Assembly: GCF_004570325.1 (NCBI RefSeq)
Contig: NZ_SPQO01000010.1
Span: forward strand, 105,020-169,019
Reading direction: 5' to 3'
Length of the DNA stretch: 64,000 nucleotides
Origin: Mycobacterium sp. PS03-16
GTDB taxonomy: Bacteria > Actinomycetota > Actinomycetes > Mycobacteriales > Mycobacteriaceae
How positions within the stretch are numbered: position 1 is the stretch's first letter; each line of letters opens with the position of its first letter. The translations under genes were made by a program, and so were the position numbers. The notes under the pieces were generated by a model. That model was not told where the DNA came from. It saw nothing but the letters and a program-made list of their open reading frames with translations, and did no database searches. Below are positions 1 to 11,491 of this stretch, in pieces.

Positions 1-26
1 GGGCGGGACGTGGTTACGCTCGCCGG

Positions 27-659
27 GTGCTCATCGCGATCGAGGGTGTCGACGGCGCAGGCAAACGCACGCTGACCGACGGGCTGCGCGCCTCGTTCGA
101 GGCGGCCGGCCGATCGGTCACCAGCCTCGCCTTCCCGCGCTACCACCAGTCGATCACCGCCGACCTGGCCGCCGAGGCCCTGCACGGCGGGCACGGTGAC
201 CTCGCCGAGTCGGTGTACGCGATGGCGGTGCTGTTCGCACTCGACCGTGCCGGCGCCCGCGAGCAGATCGGCGAGCTCACCGCCGCCCACGACATCGTGA
301 TCCTCGACCGCTACGTCGCCTCCAACGCCGCCTACAGCGCAGCGCGGCTGCACCAGGACGCGGGCGGGGAGGTGGTCGAATGGGTGCGGGCGCTCGAGTT
401 CGACCGGCTGGCCCTGCCCGCACCGGACTGGCAGCTGCTGCTCGACGTGCCGACCGCGCTGGCGGCCGAACGCGCCGAGCGGCGCGCCGCCCAGGAAGCC
501 GACCGCGCGCGCGACGCCTATGAGCGCGACGGGGGTCTGCAGCGGCGCACCGGTGAGGTGTACGCCGGACTGGCCGCCGCACACTGGTGCGGCCGCTGGT
601 CGGTCGCCGGACCCGATGTCGAGCCGGCCGCGCTGGCGGCGACGCTCTTGGGGCGCTGA
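27..659 (+). CDS. tmk: Thymidylate kinase
   Basis: Phosphorylates dTMP to dTDP in the cytosol for DNA precursor supply. The 210-residue protein has a P-loop EGVDGAGKRT at residues 6-15, the substrate-side FPRY near 36-39 and the family signature DRYVASNAAY at 94-103, followed by an Arg/Ala-rich lid region around 145-170. Length and motifs match mycobacterial Tmk, and it lies just upstream of mtrA as in other mycobacteria. The start is GTG; the first 26 bases of the window hold no recognisable gene, so the upstream context is unknown. A small hairpin (663-682) follows the stop codon. Confidence 0.95.
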   Translation: MLIAIEGVDGAGKRTLTDGLRASFEAAGRSVTSLAFPRYHQSITADLAAEALHGGHGDLAESVYAMAVLFALDRAGAREQIGELTAAHDIVILDRYVASNAAYSAARLHQDAGGEVVEWVRALEFDRLALPAPDWQLLLDVPTALAAERAERRAAQEADRARDAYERDGGLQRRTGEVYAGLAAAHWCGRWSVAGPDVEPAALAATLLGR

Positions 660-734
660 GCAGGGGACCCGCCGTCGTCCCCGTTGCGAAACGCCCAGCG
701 TGGGAGCGGGGTTTTATCGCGATCTGGTGACACC

Positions 735-1421
735 ATGGACACCATGAGGCAAAGGATTCTGGTTGTCGACGACGACCCGTCGCTGGCGGAGATGCTCACC
801 ATCGTCCTGCGCGGGGAGGGGTTCGACACCGCCGTCATCGGCGACGGCACCCAGGCGCTCACCGCCGTGCGGGAACTCCGGCCCGATCTGGTGTTGCTGG
901 ATCTGATGCTGCCGGGCATGAACGGGATCGACGTGTGCCGGGTGCTACGCGCCGACTCCGGTGTGCCGATCGTGATGCTGACCGCCAAGACCGACACCGT
1001 GGACGTGGTGCTCGGCCTGGAGTCCGGCGCCGACGACTACGTGATGAAGCCGTTCAAACCCAAGGAACTGGTGGCGCGGGTGCGGGCCCGGCTGCGGCGC
1101 AACGAGGACGAGCCGGCGGAGTTGCTGTCGATCGCCGATGTCGACATCGACGTGCCCGCCCACAAGGTGACCCGCCAGGGTGAGCAGATCTCACTGACCC
1201 CGCTGGAGTTCGACCTGCTGGTGGCGCTGGCACGCAAACCACGGCAGGTGTTTACTCGAGATGTGCTGCTCGAACAGGTGTGGGGTTACCGTCACCCCGC
1301 GGACACCCGTTTGGTGAACGTGCATGTCCAGCGGCTGCGGGCCAAGGTCGAGAAGGATCCGGAGAACCCGCAGGTGGTGTTGACCGTTCGAGGAGTGGGA
1401 TACAAGGCCGGACCTCCGTGA
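735..1421 (+). CDS. mtrA: Two-component response regulator MtrA
   Basis: OmpR/PhoB-type regulator that couples cell division, replication and envelope gene expression in mycobacteria, acting as a DNA-binding protein when phosphorylated by MtrB. The receiver domain (residues 5-118) has the acidic patch DDD at 12-14, phospho-acceptor Asp56 in LLDLMLP and the conserved Lys in [10 protein letters not shown] winged-helix DNA-binding domain fills about 130-225 and ends GVGYKAGPP. The ATG at 735 gives the family-standard 228 residues; an in-frame TTG further upstream (684) would add 17 residues not seen in known MtrA. First gene of the mtrA-mtrB-lpqB operon. Confidence 0.97.
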   Translation: MDTMRQRILVVDDDPSLAEMLTIVLRGEGFDTAVIGDGTQALTAVRELRPDLVLLDLMLPGMNGIDVCRVLRADSGVPIVMLTAKTDTVDVVLGLESGADDYVMKPFKPKELVARVRARLRRNEDEPAELLSIADVDIDVPAHKVTRQGEQISLTPLEFDLLVALARKPRQVFTRDVLLEQVWGYRHPADTRLVNVHVQRLRAKVEKDPENPQVVLTVRGVGYKAGPP

Positions 1422-1470
1422 CGATCCACCGCCCGCGTGTGGTCGTCGCGCCGACCGCACGGCGGCGGTC

Positions 1471-3129
1471 GTGATCTGGGGGTCGCGCCGCCGCATCCAC
1501 CGGCGTTCGGCGCCCCTGGTCCGCGGGCTGGGAGCGCTGGGCCGGGCGCTGAGCCTGGCGTGGCGCCGGTCCCTGCAGTTGCGGGTGGTGTCGCTGACGC
1601 TGGGCCTGTCGCTGGCCGTCATCCTGGTGCTCGGCTTCGTGCTGACCAGCCAGATCACCGACCGCATCCTCGAGGTCAAGGTCAAGGCCGCCACCGAGGA
1701 GATCGAACAGGCCCGCAACACCGTCGGCGGCATCGTCGGCGGTGAGGAGACCCGCTCGCTGGACAGCAGCCTGCAGCTCGCGCGCAACACCTTGATCGAC
1801 CGCAAGGCCGACGCCGGGGCGGGACTGGCCGGCGCCTACGACGCGGTCCTCGTCGTGCCGGGGGACGGTCCACGCGCCGCCACCGCCGCAGGCCCCGTCG
1901 CCCAGATCCCGGAGTCCCTGCGTGACTTCGTGAAAGCCGGTCAGGTCAGCTACCAGTACGCGACCGTGACCACCGACGGGTTCACCGGTCCGGCGCTGAT
2001 CGTCGGCAGCCCCACCACGTCGGCCACCTCGTCGGTGACCAATCTCGAGCTGTACCTGATCTTCCCGCTCAACAACGAGGAGTCGACGATCGCGCTGGTG
2101 CGCGGCACCATGGCCACCGGCGGCATCGTGCTGCTGGGGTTGCTCGCGGCGATCGCGCTGCTGGTGGCCCGGCAGATCGTGCTCCCGGTGCGGTCGGCGT
2201 CGCGGATCGCCGAACGCTTCGCCGAGGGGCACCTGACCGAACGGATGCCGGTGCGCGGCGAGGACGACATGGCGCGTCTGGCGGTGTCGTTCAACGACAT
2301 GGCCGAGAGCCTGCACCGGCAGATCACCTCCCTCGAGGAGTTCGGTAACCTGCAGCGCCGGTTCACCTCCGACGTCTCCCACGAGTTGCGGACCCCGCTG
2401 ACCACGGTGCGGATGGCCGCCGACCTGATCCACGACCACAGCGAGGAGCTCGACCCGGCGCTGCGCCGCTCGACGGAACTGATGGTCAGCGAACTCGACC
2501 GGTTCGAGACACTGCTCAACGACCTGCTCGAGATCTCCCGGCACGACGCCGGCGTCGCCGAACTGTCCGTCGAATCGGTGGACCTGCGCGACACCGTCCG
2601 AAGCGCGCTGGACAACGTCGGCCACCTCGCGCAGGAGGCCGACATCGAGCTCATCGTCGACCAGCCCGCCGACGAGGTGATCGCCGAGGTGGATTCCCGC
2701 CGGGTGGAACGCATCCTGCGCAACCTGATCGCCAACGCGATCGACCACGCCGAACACAAACCGGTGCGAATCCGGATGGCCGCCGACGAGGACACGGTGG
2801 CCGTGACGGTGCGCGATTACGGCGTGGGACTGCGGCCGGGCGAGGAGAAGCTCGTGTTCAGCCGGTTCTGGCGGTCGGACCCGTCGCGGGTGCGGCGCTC
2901 CGGCGGGACCGGGCTCGGACTGGCCATCAGCATCGAGGACGCCCGCCTGCACCAGGGGCGGCTCGAGGCGTGGGGTGAGCCCGGCAAGGGCGCCTGTTTC
3001 CGCCTGACGCTGCCGCTGGTGCGCGGACACAAGGTCACCACGAGTCCGTTGCCGCTCAAACCGATTGCGCCCGAGCGGGCGCCGCAGCGCTCGACGCGCG
3101 AACGGGAGCCGGCGGGGGAGACGGTGTGA
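1471..3129 (+). CDS. mtrB: Sensor histidine kinase MtrB
   Basis: Membrane sensor kinase partner of MtrA. The 552-residue protein has a basic N-terminus, a first membrane helix at about 39-59, an extracytoplasmic domain, a second helix at about 213-232, a HAMP domain, a HisKA domain with the phospho-acceptor in [12 protein letters not shown] (His about 304) and a HATPase domain with the N box [12 protein letters not shown] and G boxes near GVGLRPGEE and [13 protein letters not shown] start 49 bases after mtrA. The stop overlaps the lpqB start by four bases, so translation is probably coupled. The C-terminal tail after the kinase domain is Pro/Arg-rich and variable among mycobacteria. Confidence 0.97.
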   Translation: MIWGSRRRIHRRSAPLVRGLGALGRALSLAWRRSLQLRVVSLTLGLSLAVILVLGFVLTSQITDRILEVKVKAATEEIEQARNTVGGIVGGEETRSLDSSLQLARNTLIDRKADAGAGLAGAYDAVLVVPGDGPRAATAAGPVAQIPESLRDFVKAGQVSYQYATVTTDGFTGPALIVGSPTTSATSSVTNLELYLIFPLNNEESTIALVRGTMATGGIVLLGLLAAIALLVARQIVLPVRSASRIAERFAEGHLTERMPVRGEDDMARLAVSFNDMAESLHRQITSLEEFGNLQRRFTSDVSHELRTPLTTVRMAADLIHDHSEELDPALRRSTELMVSELDRFETLLNDLLEISRHDAGVAELSVESVDLRDTVRSALDNVGHLAQEADIELIVDQPADEVIAEVDSRRVERILRNLIANAIDHAEHKPVRIRMAADEDTVAVTVRDYGVGLRPGEEKLVFSRFWRSDPSRVRRSGGTGLGLAISIEDARLHQGRLEAWGEPGKGACFRLTLPLVRGHKVTTSPLPLKPIAPERAPQRSTREREPAGETV

Positions 3130-4889
3130 GGCACGTACGGGTGGCCGCCTGGCTGCTGGCGCTGGCCATGGTCGTCGCGGGATGCGCCGGTGTGCCGAAT
3201 TCCTCGGCGCCCCAGGCCATCGGGACGGTGGCACGGCCCGCGCCGCCGAGCCTGCCGAAACCGACCCCTGGCATGGATCCCGACGTGCTGCTGCGGGAGT
3301 TCCTCAAGGCCACCGCCGATCCCGCCAACCGGCACCTCGCCGCCCGGCAGTTCCTCACCGAATCCGCGTCGCAGGGGTGGGACGACGCCGGTAAGGCGTT
3401 GCTGATCGACCGGGTGGTGTTCGTCGAGACCCGGCAGCCCGAACGTGTGTCGGTGACGATGCGCGCCGACATCCTCGGCTCGCTGTCCGATATGGGGGTC
3501 TTCGAGACCGGTGAGGGCGCGCTGCCCGATCCCGGTCCCATCGAGCTGGTCAAGACCTCGGACGGCTGGCGTATCGACAAACTGCCCAACGGGGTGTTCC
3601 TGGACTGGCAGCAGTTCCAGGCCACCTACAAGCGCCACACCCTGTACTTCGTCGATCCCACCGGCACCACGGTGGTCCCCGACCCGCGCTATGTCGCGGT
3701 GTCCGATCCCGACCAGCTGGCCACCGAACTGGTGTCCAAGCTGATCGCCGGGCCGCGCCCCGAGATGGCCAACACGGTCCGCAACCTGGTCGGGGCGCCG
3801 CTGACGCTGCGCGGCCCGGTGACCCGCGCCGACGGCGGGAAGACCGGGATCGGTCGCGGGTACGGCGGCGCCCGTGTCGATCTGGAGAACCTGTCCACCA
3901 CCGACCCGCACAGCAGGCAGCTGCTGGCCGCGCAGATCATCTGGACCCTCAACCGGGCCGGGATCAACGGGCCGTACGTGCTCAACGCCGACGGGGCACC
4001 GCTGGACGACCGGTTCGCCGACGGCTGGGAGACCTCCGACGTCGCGGCCACCGACCCGGGCGCCTTCGCCGGCGCCGCGGCGGGACTGCACGCGCTGATG
4101 GGCGGATCGCTGGTGTCGCTGGACGGTCAGCGCGCCCCCCGCATCCCGGGCTCGTTCGGACAGGCGCCCAACCAGGCGTCGGCTGCGATCTCGCGCAGCG
4201 GACAGGACGCCGCGTCGGTCGTGGTGCTGCGGCCCGGCGCGCCGGACGTGGCCTCGTCGCTGTGGATGGGGCCGCTGGGCGGGCCCGCCGGTCAGGCGTT
4301 GGAGGGCCGTAGCCTCACCCGGCCGAGCTGGTCGCTCGACGACGCGGTCTGGGTGGTGGTCGACGGCATCAACGTCGTGCGGGTCTTCCGCGACGCCTCC
4401 GGAGCGCCCGCCCGGATCCCGGTCGACTCGGCGCCGGTGGCGATGAAGTTCCCCGGTCCGATCACCGAACTGCAGCTGTCCCGTGACGGCACCCGGGCGG
4501 CCATGGTGGTCGCCGGAAAGGTCATCCTCGCGTCGGTGGAGCAGACGCCGGGCGGGCAGTTCGCGCTGACCTATCCGCGGCGCCTGGGCTTCGGCCTCGG
4601 CGACACCGCGGTCTCGCTGTCGTGGCGCACCGGCGACGACATCGTGGTCAGCCGCCGCGACCCGCAGCACCCGGTGTCCTATGTCAACCTCGACGGCGTC
4701 AACTCCGACGGGCCGAGCCGCAACCTCGCGATGCCGGTGACCACCGTGGCGGCCAGCCCGTCCACCGTGTACGTCGCTGACGCCCGCGGCGTGGTGCAGC
4801 TGTCGGCGTCGACCGCCGAGGGCGATCCGGTGTGGACCGAGGTGCGGCCGCTGATGGTCGCGGGCACGGTGCCGGTGCTGCCGGGCTGA
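3126..4889 (+). CDS. lpqB: Lipoprotein LpqB, MtrAB accessory protein
   Basis: Extracytoplasmic lipoprotein known to bind the MtrB sensor domain and tune MtrA signalling. The 587-residue product begins with a short basic n-region and a hydrophobic stretch ending in lipobox VAGC, so Cys20 should be lipidated. A GerMN-like domain follows at about 60-330, and the C-terminal half looks like a beta-propeller with repeated SLDD and LSRDGTR-type strands. The GTG start overlaps the mtrB stop (GTGA). It ends 4 bases before the convergent DUF2252 gene. Confidence 0.96.
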   Translation: MRHVRVAAWLLALAMVVAGCAGVPNSSAPQAIGTVARPAPPSLPKPTPGMDPDVLLREFLKATADPANRHLAARQFLTESASQGWDDAGKALLIDRVVFVETRQPERVSVTMRADILGSLSDMGVFETGEGALPDPGPIELVKTSDGWRIDKLPNGVFLDWQQFQATYKRHTLYFVDPTGTTVVPDPRYVAVSDPDQLATELVSKLIAGPRPEMANTVRNLVGAPLTLRGPVTRADGGKTGIGRGYGGARVDLENLSTTDPHSRQLLAAQIIWTLNRAGINGPYVLNADGAPLDDRFADGWETSDVAATDPGAFAGAAAGLHALMGGSLVSLDGQRAPRIPGSFGQAPNQASAAISRSGQDAASVVVLRPGAPDVASSLWMGPLGGPAGQALEGRSLTRPSWSLDDAVWVVVDGINVVRVFRDASGAPARIPVDSAPVAMKFPGPITELQLSRDGTRAAMVVAGKVILASVEQTPGGQFALTYPRRLGFGLGDTAVSLSWRTGDDIVVSRRDPQHPVSYVNLDGVNSDGPSRNLAMPVTTVAASPSTVYVADARGVVQLSASTAEGDPVWTEVRPLMVAGTVPVLPG

Positions 4890-4893
4890 CGGC

Positions 4894-6213
4894 TCAGGAG
4901 TTACGCGTCGACGTCACGCCGGGGATCAGTCCCTCCCGGAACGCGTCGACGAACAGCCGGTGGTCCTGCCGCGCCACCGCGCCGTACTCGAGGCCGAACG
5001 TCACGATGTCCTCGACGAACTCGTCGATCCGGTCGCCGATCACCGCCGTGATCGCCTCCTCGGTCGAGAACTGCACCAGCGACTGGTCGCTGTCGGAGTC
5101 GCCGACGCAGTGCACCTTGGCCACCGCCCGCCCGAGCTGTTCGATGACCTCGCCCAGCTCGTCGGGTTCGGTCAACTCGCTCCAGTCGAGATCGGCTTCG
5201 TAGGGAGACAACTCGCTCACCACGAACCCGACGCCGTCGATGTCGGTGTAGCCCAGCAGCGGGTCGGCGTGAGCCTGCAATGCCCGCTGGGACACCGCGG
5301 TGCGGTGGCCGTGGTGCAGGAAGTAGTCGTGGACCGGGCGGTCGTCGACCACCCGGCTCGGTGCGGCGACGTTGCCCTGTTTCATCGACAGCACCGCGTC
5401 GTTGTCGAGCGCCTGGTTGAAGCCCTCGATCAGCACCGTGTAGGTGGGCAGGCCGGCGCTGCCGATGCCGTGTCCGGATTTTCCGACCACGTCCTTGATG
5501 TCGTAGGTGATCCCCTGGTAGCGCTTGGTCTCCGGGATCGTGGTGAGGTACCGGGCGAACGCCTCCTCCACCTTCGCGCGCTCCGCATCGCCGAGGCGGC
5601 GCACGCCGGCCGCCTGGCGGAACGAGCGGTCCCAGGTGTCGACCGTGGTCATCCGGTCGAGCATCTCCGAGCGGGTCGACAGCCGCGCGGTCTGCAGCGT
5701 GTCGAGCACCGCCCCGCGCGCGGTGGTGAGGTCCAGGGCGAACGACGCATCGTCGTCCACATCGACGAACCAGTGCACCTGGTCGACGTAGGCGCGTACG
5801 AACGTCTCGATGAGCCTGTGGATCTCGGCGTCCGAGAGCGCCTTCTGCCAGCACATCAGCGCGACGCTGGCGGCGAACCGCTGCAGGTCCCAGGTGAAGT
5901 GCCCGACGTAGGCCTCGTCGAAGTCGTTGACGTCGAAGATCAGCGCCCCGGCGCCGTCCATGTAGGTGCCGAAGTTCTCGGCGTGCAGATCACCCTGGAT
6001 CCACACCCGGCTGGTGCGATCGTCGGCCCAGCGGTCCTCGCGGGCCGCGACGTCGGCGTAGAACACGCACGCGCTGCCCCGGTAGAACGCGAACGGCTCG
6101 GCGGCCATCTTGCGGAACTTGGTCCGGAACGCGTCGGGATCGGCGTCCATCAGTTCCTTGAAGGCCTTCACCAGACAGTCGACGAGGAAGGACTGCCGCT
6201 CGTTGTCCGCCAT
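4894..6213 (-). CDS. DUF2252 family protein
   Basis: A 439-residue cytosolic protein of the DUF2252 family, which resembles aminoglycoside-phosphotransferase and protein-kinase folds. Visible family features are FAFYRGSA near residue 42, the catalytic-loop-like IQGDLHAENFGTY near 75 and the metal-site-like IFDVNDFDEAY near 95. Its substrate is unknown to me. I chose the ATG at 6213 rather than an in-frame TTG 12 bases upstream. It is transcribed against lpqB and sits between lpqB and the comF-like gene, where M. tuberculosis has Rv3243c, so it may be a local insertion. It is divergent from the comF-like gene with 68 bases between the starts. Confidence 0.85.
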   Translation of the reverse strand: MADNERQSFLVDCLVKAFKELMDADPDAFRTKFRKMAAEPFAFYRGSACVFYADVAAREDRWADDRTSRVWIQGDLHAENFGTYMDGAGALIFDVNDFDEAYVGHFTWDLQRFAASVALMCWQKALSDAEIHRLIETFVRAYVDQVHWFVDVDDDASFALDLTTARGAVLDTLQTARLSTRSEMLDRMTTVDTWDRSFRQAAGVRRLGDAERAKVEEAFARYLTTIPETKRYQGITYDIKDVVGKSGHGIGSAGLPTYTVLIEGFNQALDNDAVLSMKQGNVAAPSRVVDDRPVHDYFLHHGHRTAVSQRALQAHADPLLGYTDIDGVGFVVSELSPYEADLDWSELTEPDELGEVIEQLGRAVAKVHCVGDSDSDQSLVQFSTEEAITAVIGDRIDEFVEDIVTFGLEYGAVARQDHRLFVDAFREGLIPGVTSTRNS

Positions 6214-6281
6214 GGCTCCATCCAACCCGAACCGGCGGGCGGTCGCCGTCGGATGTCACACCGGATGGTCAGACTGCGGTC

Positions 6282-6895
6282 ATGCTCGATCTGGTGCTGC
6301 CGCTGGAGTGCGGCGGATGCGGGCAGCCGTCGGTGCGGTGGTGTGCGGCGTGCGCCCGCAGCCTGGCCGTCGCCCCCGACTCACCGCACGTGTCGGTCCG
6401 CGTGTCGATCCCGGGGTTCCGGTGTTCTCGCTCGGCCGCTACGCCGGCGCGCGGCGGCGGGTCATCGTCGGGGTCAAGGAGCGCGGCCGCGCCGATCTGG
6501 TGCCGGTGCTCGGCCGGGCCCTGGCCGACGGGCTGGCCCGCCTCAATGCCTGGGGCGTGGTGGCGGGCCCGGTGCCGCTGGTACCCGCGCCGACCCGCCG
6601 GCTGGCGGCGCGGCGGCGCGGCGGTGACCCCGTCACCCGGATGGCGCACCACACCGGGCGCGACGTGCTGCCGGTCCTGCGGATGCGCGCGCTGGCCCGT
6701 GACTCGGTCGGCCTCACCGTCGCCGACCGGCAGCGCAATGTCGCCGGCCGCGTCACGCTGCGCGGGCCGGTCGCCGGCGAGGTGGTGCTGATCGACGACG
6801 TCGTCACCACGGGTGCGACGGCGGCGGAATCGGTCCGCGTGCTGCAAAGGCGCGGCGCCCGGGTACTGGCTGTGCTGACCGTCGCGCACGCCTGA
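6282..6895 (+). pseudogene. ComF-like phosphoribosyltransferase, frameshifted
   Basis: ComFC family protein (amidophosphoribosyltransferase-like; in other bacteria linked to DNA uptake). The N-terminal part, with the zinc ribbon ECGGCGQPSVRWCAACARSL, is read from the ATG at 6282. The rest, with [24 protein letters not shown] and the PRPP loop VVLIDDVVTTGATAAE, lies in another frame that runs to the TGA at 6895. The two parts join at about 6390-6398, and adding one base there would give a single protein of about 204 residues like Rv3242c. Either this copy is broken by a one-base deletion or the assembly has an error; the rest of both frames is well preserved. Confidence 0.75.
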
Positions 6896-7194
6896 CCGCG
6901 GAGCCGATCACGATCGGGTGGGTCAAACCCCTGTGAAGAACCGAAAACAGTCTCGTGAATGACTGGCCGAGCTCATGAACAACGACTACCGTCGGCCTTA
7001 ACCACCCGTGAATTCCAGGGTCGGCGCTTCAGAACCAAGCGCCACTTCGCCGCACAACGGTAGGAGGTGAGTACTCGACACCTTGCGCCGGTGGGCTGCG
7101 GCCAGTGCTCCCCTACGCAACTCGCCGGCGCGTCTCGTGAATGGCCCGGGCACGCCCCGTGCGTGCGACGTGAAAGAGAAACGAGTTGCCACGT
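6896..7194 (+). other. Non-coding leader region upstream of hpf
   Basis: About 300 bases without a convincing gene. It presumably holds the hpf promoter and a long 5' leader. A very strong ribosome-binding sequence, AGGAGGTGA at 7062-7070, has no ATG at the usual distance; the nearest candidate is a TTG at 7083, which opens a frame that overlaps hpf out of frame. I see no clear hairpin terminator and no tRNA-like fold. Confidence 0.35.
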
Positions 7195-7869
7195 ATGTCA
7201 ACGCATTCCATGGAATCCGACCGCACAATGGTGATCGAGGAGGAATCCGCCGCCCCCGAGCCGCGCGCCGACGTCGTCGTCACCGGACGCAACGTCGAGG
7301 TCCCCGATCATTTCCGAACCTATGTTGCCGAGAAGCTCGCGCGTCTCGAGCGGTTCGACCGCAGTATCTACCTCTTCGACGTCGAATTGGACCACGAGAA
7401 GAATCGCCGGCAGCGCAAGAACTGCCAGCACGTCGAGATCACCGCGCGCGGTCGCGGACCCGTGGTGCGCGGTGAAGGCTGCGCCGACAGCTTCTACGGC
7501 GCGTTCGAATCCGCGGTCAGCAAACTCGAGAACAGGCTGCGCCGGAGTAAGGACCGCCGCAAGATCCACTACGGGGACAAGCGCCCGGTCTCGGTGGCCG
7601 AGGCGACCGCGATGGCGGCGGCGCTCGACGAGCCGCAGCCGGCCGCCGACGAGCCGATGATCGACAACACCCCGCTCGACGACCACGAACCCGGCCGCAT
7701 CGTGCGCACCAAGGTGCACCCCGACACGCCGATGACCGTCGACGACGCGCTCTCGCAGATGGAGCTCGTCGGCCACGACTTCTTCCTGTTCCACTGCAAG
7801 GAGACCGATAAGGCCAGCGTCGTGTACCGGCGCCACGCCTACGACTACGGGATCATCCGGCTCGGCTGA
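7195..7869 (+). CDS. hpf: Long-form ribosome hibernation promoting factor
   Basis: Binds the 30S decoding centre and promotes ribosome hibernation; the mycobacterial homologue is also called MPY or RafS (Rv3241c). The N-terminal S30AE domain (about residues 27-130) has TGRNVEVPDHFRTYV and the basic FESAVSKLENRLRRSKDRRK. The C-terminal dimerisation domain (about 165-224) runs from IVRTKVHPDTPMTVDDAL to the end and carries FFLFHC. The linker is Ala/Glu-rich. I chose the ATG at 7195; a TTG at 7186 and an ATG at 7210 are alternatives. A strong hairpin terminator follows, before secA1. Confidence 0.92.
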   Translation: MSTHSMESDRTMVIEEESAAPEPRADVVVTGRNVEVPDHFRTYVAEKLARLERFDRSIYLFDVELDHEKNRRQRKNCQHVEITARGRGPVVRGEGCADSFYGAFESAVSKLENRLRRSKDRRKIHYGDKRPVSVAEATAMAAALDEPQPAADEPMIDNTPLDDHEPGRIVRTKVHPDTPMTVDDALSQMELVGHDFFLFHCKETDKASVVYRRHAYDYGIIRLG

Positions 7870-7880
7870 GCCCGGCGCGT

Positions 7881-7910
7881 AGCCCCGCGACACCTCGGTG
7901 TCGCGGGGCT
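7881..7910 (+). terminator. Perfect 14-bp hairpin between hpf and secA1
   Basis: AGCCCCGCGACACC (7881-7894) is exactly complementary to 7897-7910, with only TC between, so the real loop is probably four or more bases. It lies 12 bases after the hpf stop codon. There is no T tract, which is common for mycobacterial intrinsic terminators. Confidence 0.7.
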
Positions 7911-8001
7911 CGACGCTGGTTGTCGGCGCGGAAAGCGGAGTTCCCAGGCGCGACCTCTACCATGGGACAGGTCTGATACCTCAACCCACAGGGGAAAAAG
8001 C

Positions 8002-10824
<2,823 letters not shown>

Positions 10825-10825
10825 G

Positions 10826-11317
10826 CTAGCCGATCTGCAGCGCGACCACGCGCCACCGGCCGTCGCCGCCCAGTTCGATGCGGGCGGCGATGGCCCGGAC
10901 GCGTCCACCGCGGTGATAGGTGGCGTACACCTCCGCCGCGGCGGCGCCGTCACCCCGCAATCCCACGCGGCGCACCGTCGCCGCATGGGCATGCCGCACG
11001 CGGGTCAGCGCGCCGACCGTGTCGAACAACGAAGGCGCCAACACCGGACGCAACTGGGTCAGCGGCCGCCGCCGGTCGACCACCTCCAGGATGCGGCGCA
11101 ACGCCACGTCGGCGAAGAGCACCGCGGCCCGCGGCGGCGGATCGGCCGGCGGGACGCGCGCCGGACGCCACGGGCGCGGGGTCGGCCGGCGCAGCGCCGC
11201 CGGCGACGGCGCCGGGCACAGCGCGGCGTCCTGGTCCCGCACCGGGGCGGGTTCGTAGTCGATGACCGGCGCGGTGAACGGGCGGCGCTCGGCGGGAACG
11301 GGCGATGAGGTGGTCAC
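10826..11317 (-). CDS. Rv3235-family protein (DUF6459)
   Basis: A 163-residue protein of unknown function. The N-terminal half is Pro/Arg/Ala-rich and probably disordered. The C-terminal half (from about residue 65) looks folded, with FADVALRRILEVVDRRRPLTQLRPV and a final beta-rich IAARIELGGDGRWRVVALQIG-type stretch. Position next to a WS/DGAT gene matches Rv3235 beside Rv3234c. The GTG at 11317 is supported by GGGAGG just upstream; longer in-frame extensions to 11431 have unlikely composition. I cannot assign a function. Confidence 0.8.
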   Translation of the reverse strand: MTTSSPVPAERRPFTAPVIDYEPAPVRDQDAALCPAPSPAALRRPTPRPWRPARVPPADPPPRAAVLFADVALRRILEVVDRRRPLTQLRPVLAPSLFDTVGALTRVRHAHAATVRRVGLRGDGAAAAEVYATYHRGGRVRAIAARIELGGDGRWRVVALQIG

Positions 11318-11491
11318 GATTGGCCTCCCAGCACGACGGAACAGTCCAGGGCCGTCTGCTGGAGAGGAACAGACCTGCCCATCTTCCCACGGGGACCGGC
11401 TGCCCTGCGCACCCGTTATGCGCGTGCACACGTCATACCGCTACCGTGACGGGGAACTCGGCGGGGACGACGGGCAAGGGGGACTGGGCGG
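11318..11491. promoter_or_regulatory. Divergent promoter region
   Basis: A 174-base gap between the Rv3235-like gene (minus) and the WS/DGAT gene (plus) must contain both promoters. The only hint of a plus-strand -10 is TACCGT near 11440-11450. I see no clear operator or hairpin. Confidence 0.3.

Noticed and set aside
684..734. Longer MtrA start (TTG at 684)
   Set aside because: MtrA proteins begin [14 protein letters not shown]; the extra 17 residues look like untranslated leader.
1252..3234. 660-residue antisense frame across mtrB
   Set aside because: Composition is Arg/His/Gly/Pro-rich and there is no recognisable domain; mtrB on the plus strand is certain.
7062..7070. Splice-site or riboswitch interpretation of the hpf leader element
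   Set aside because: Splicing does not apply, and no aptamer-like conserved fold could be recognised by eye.
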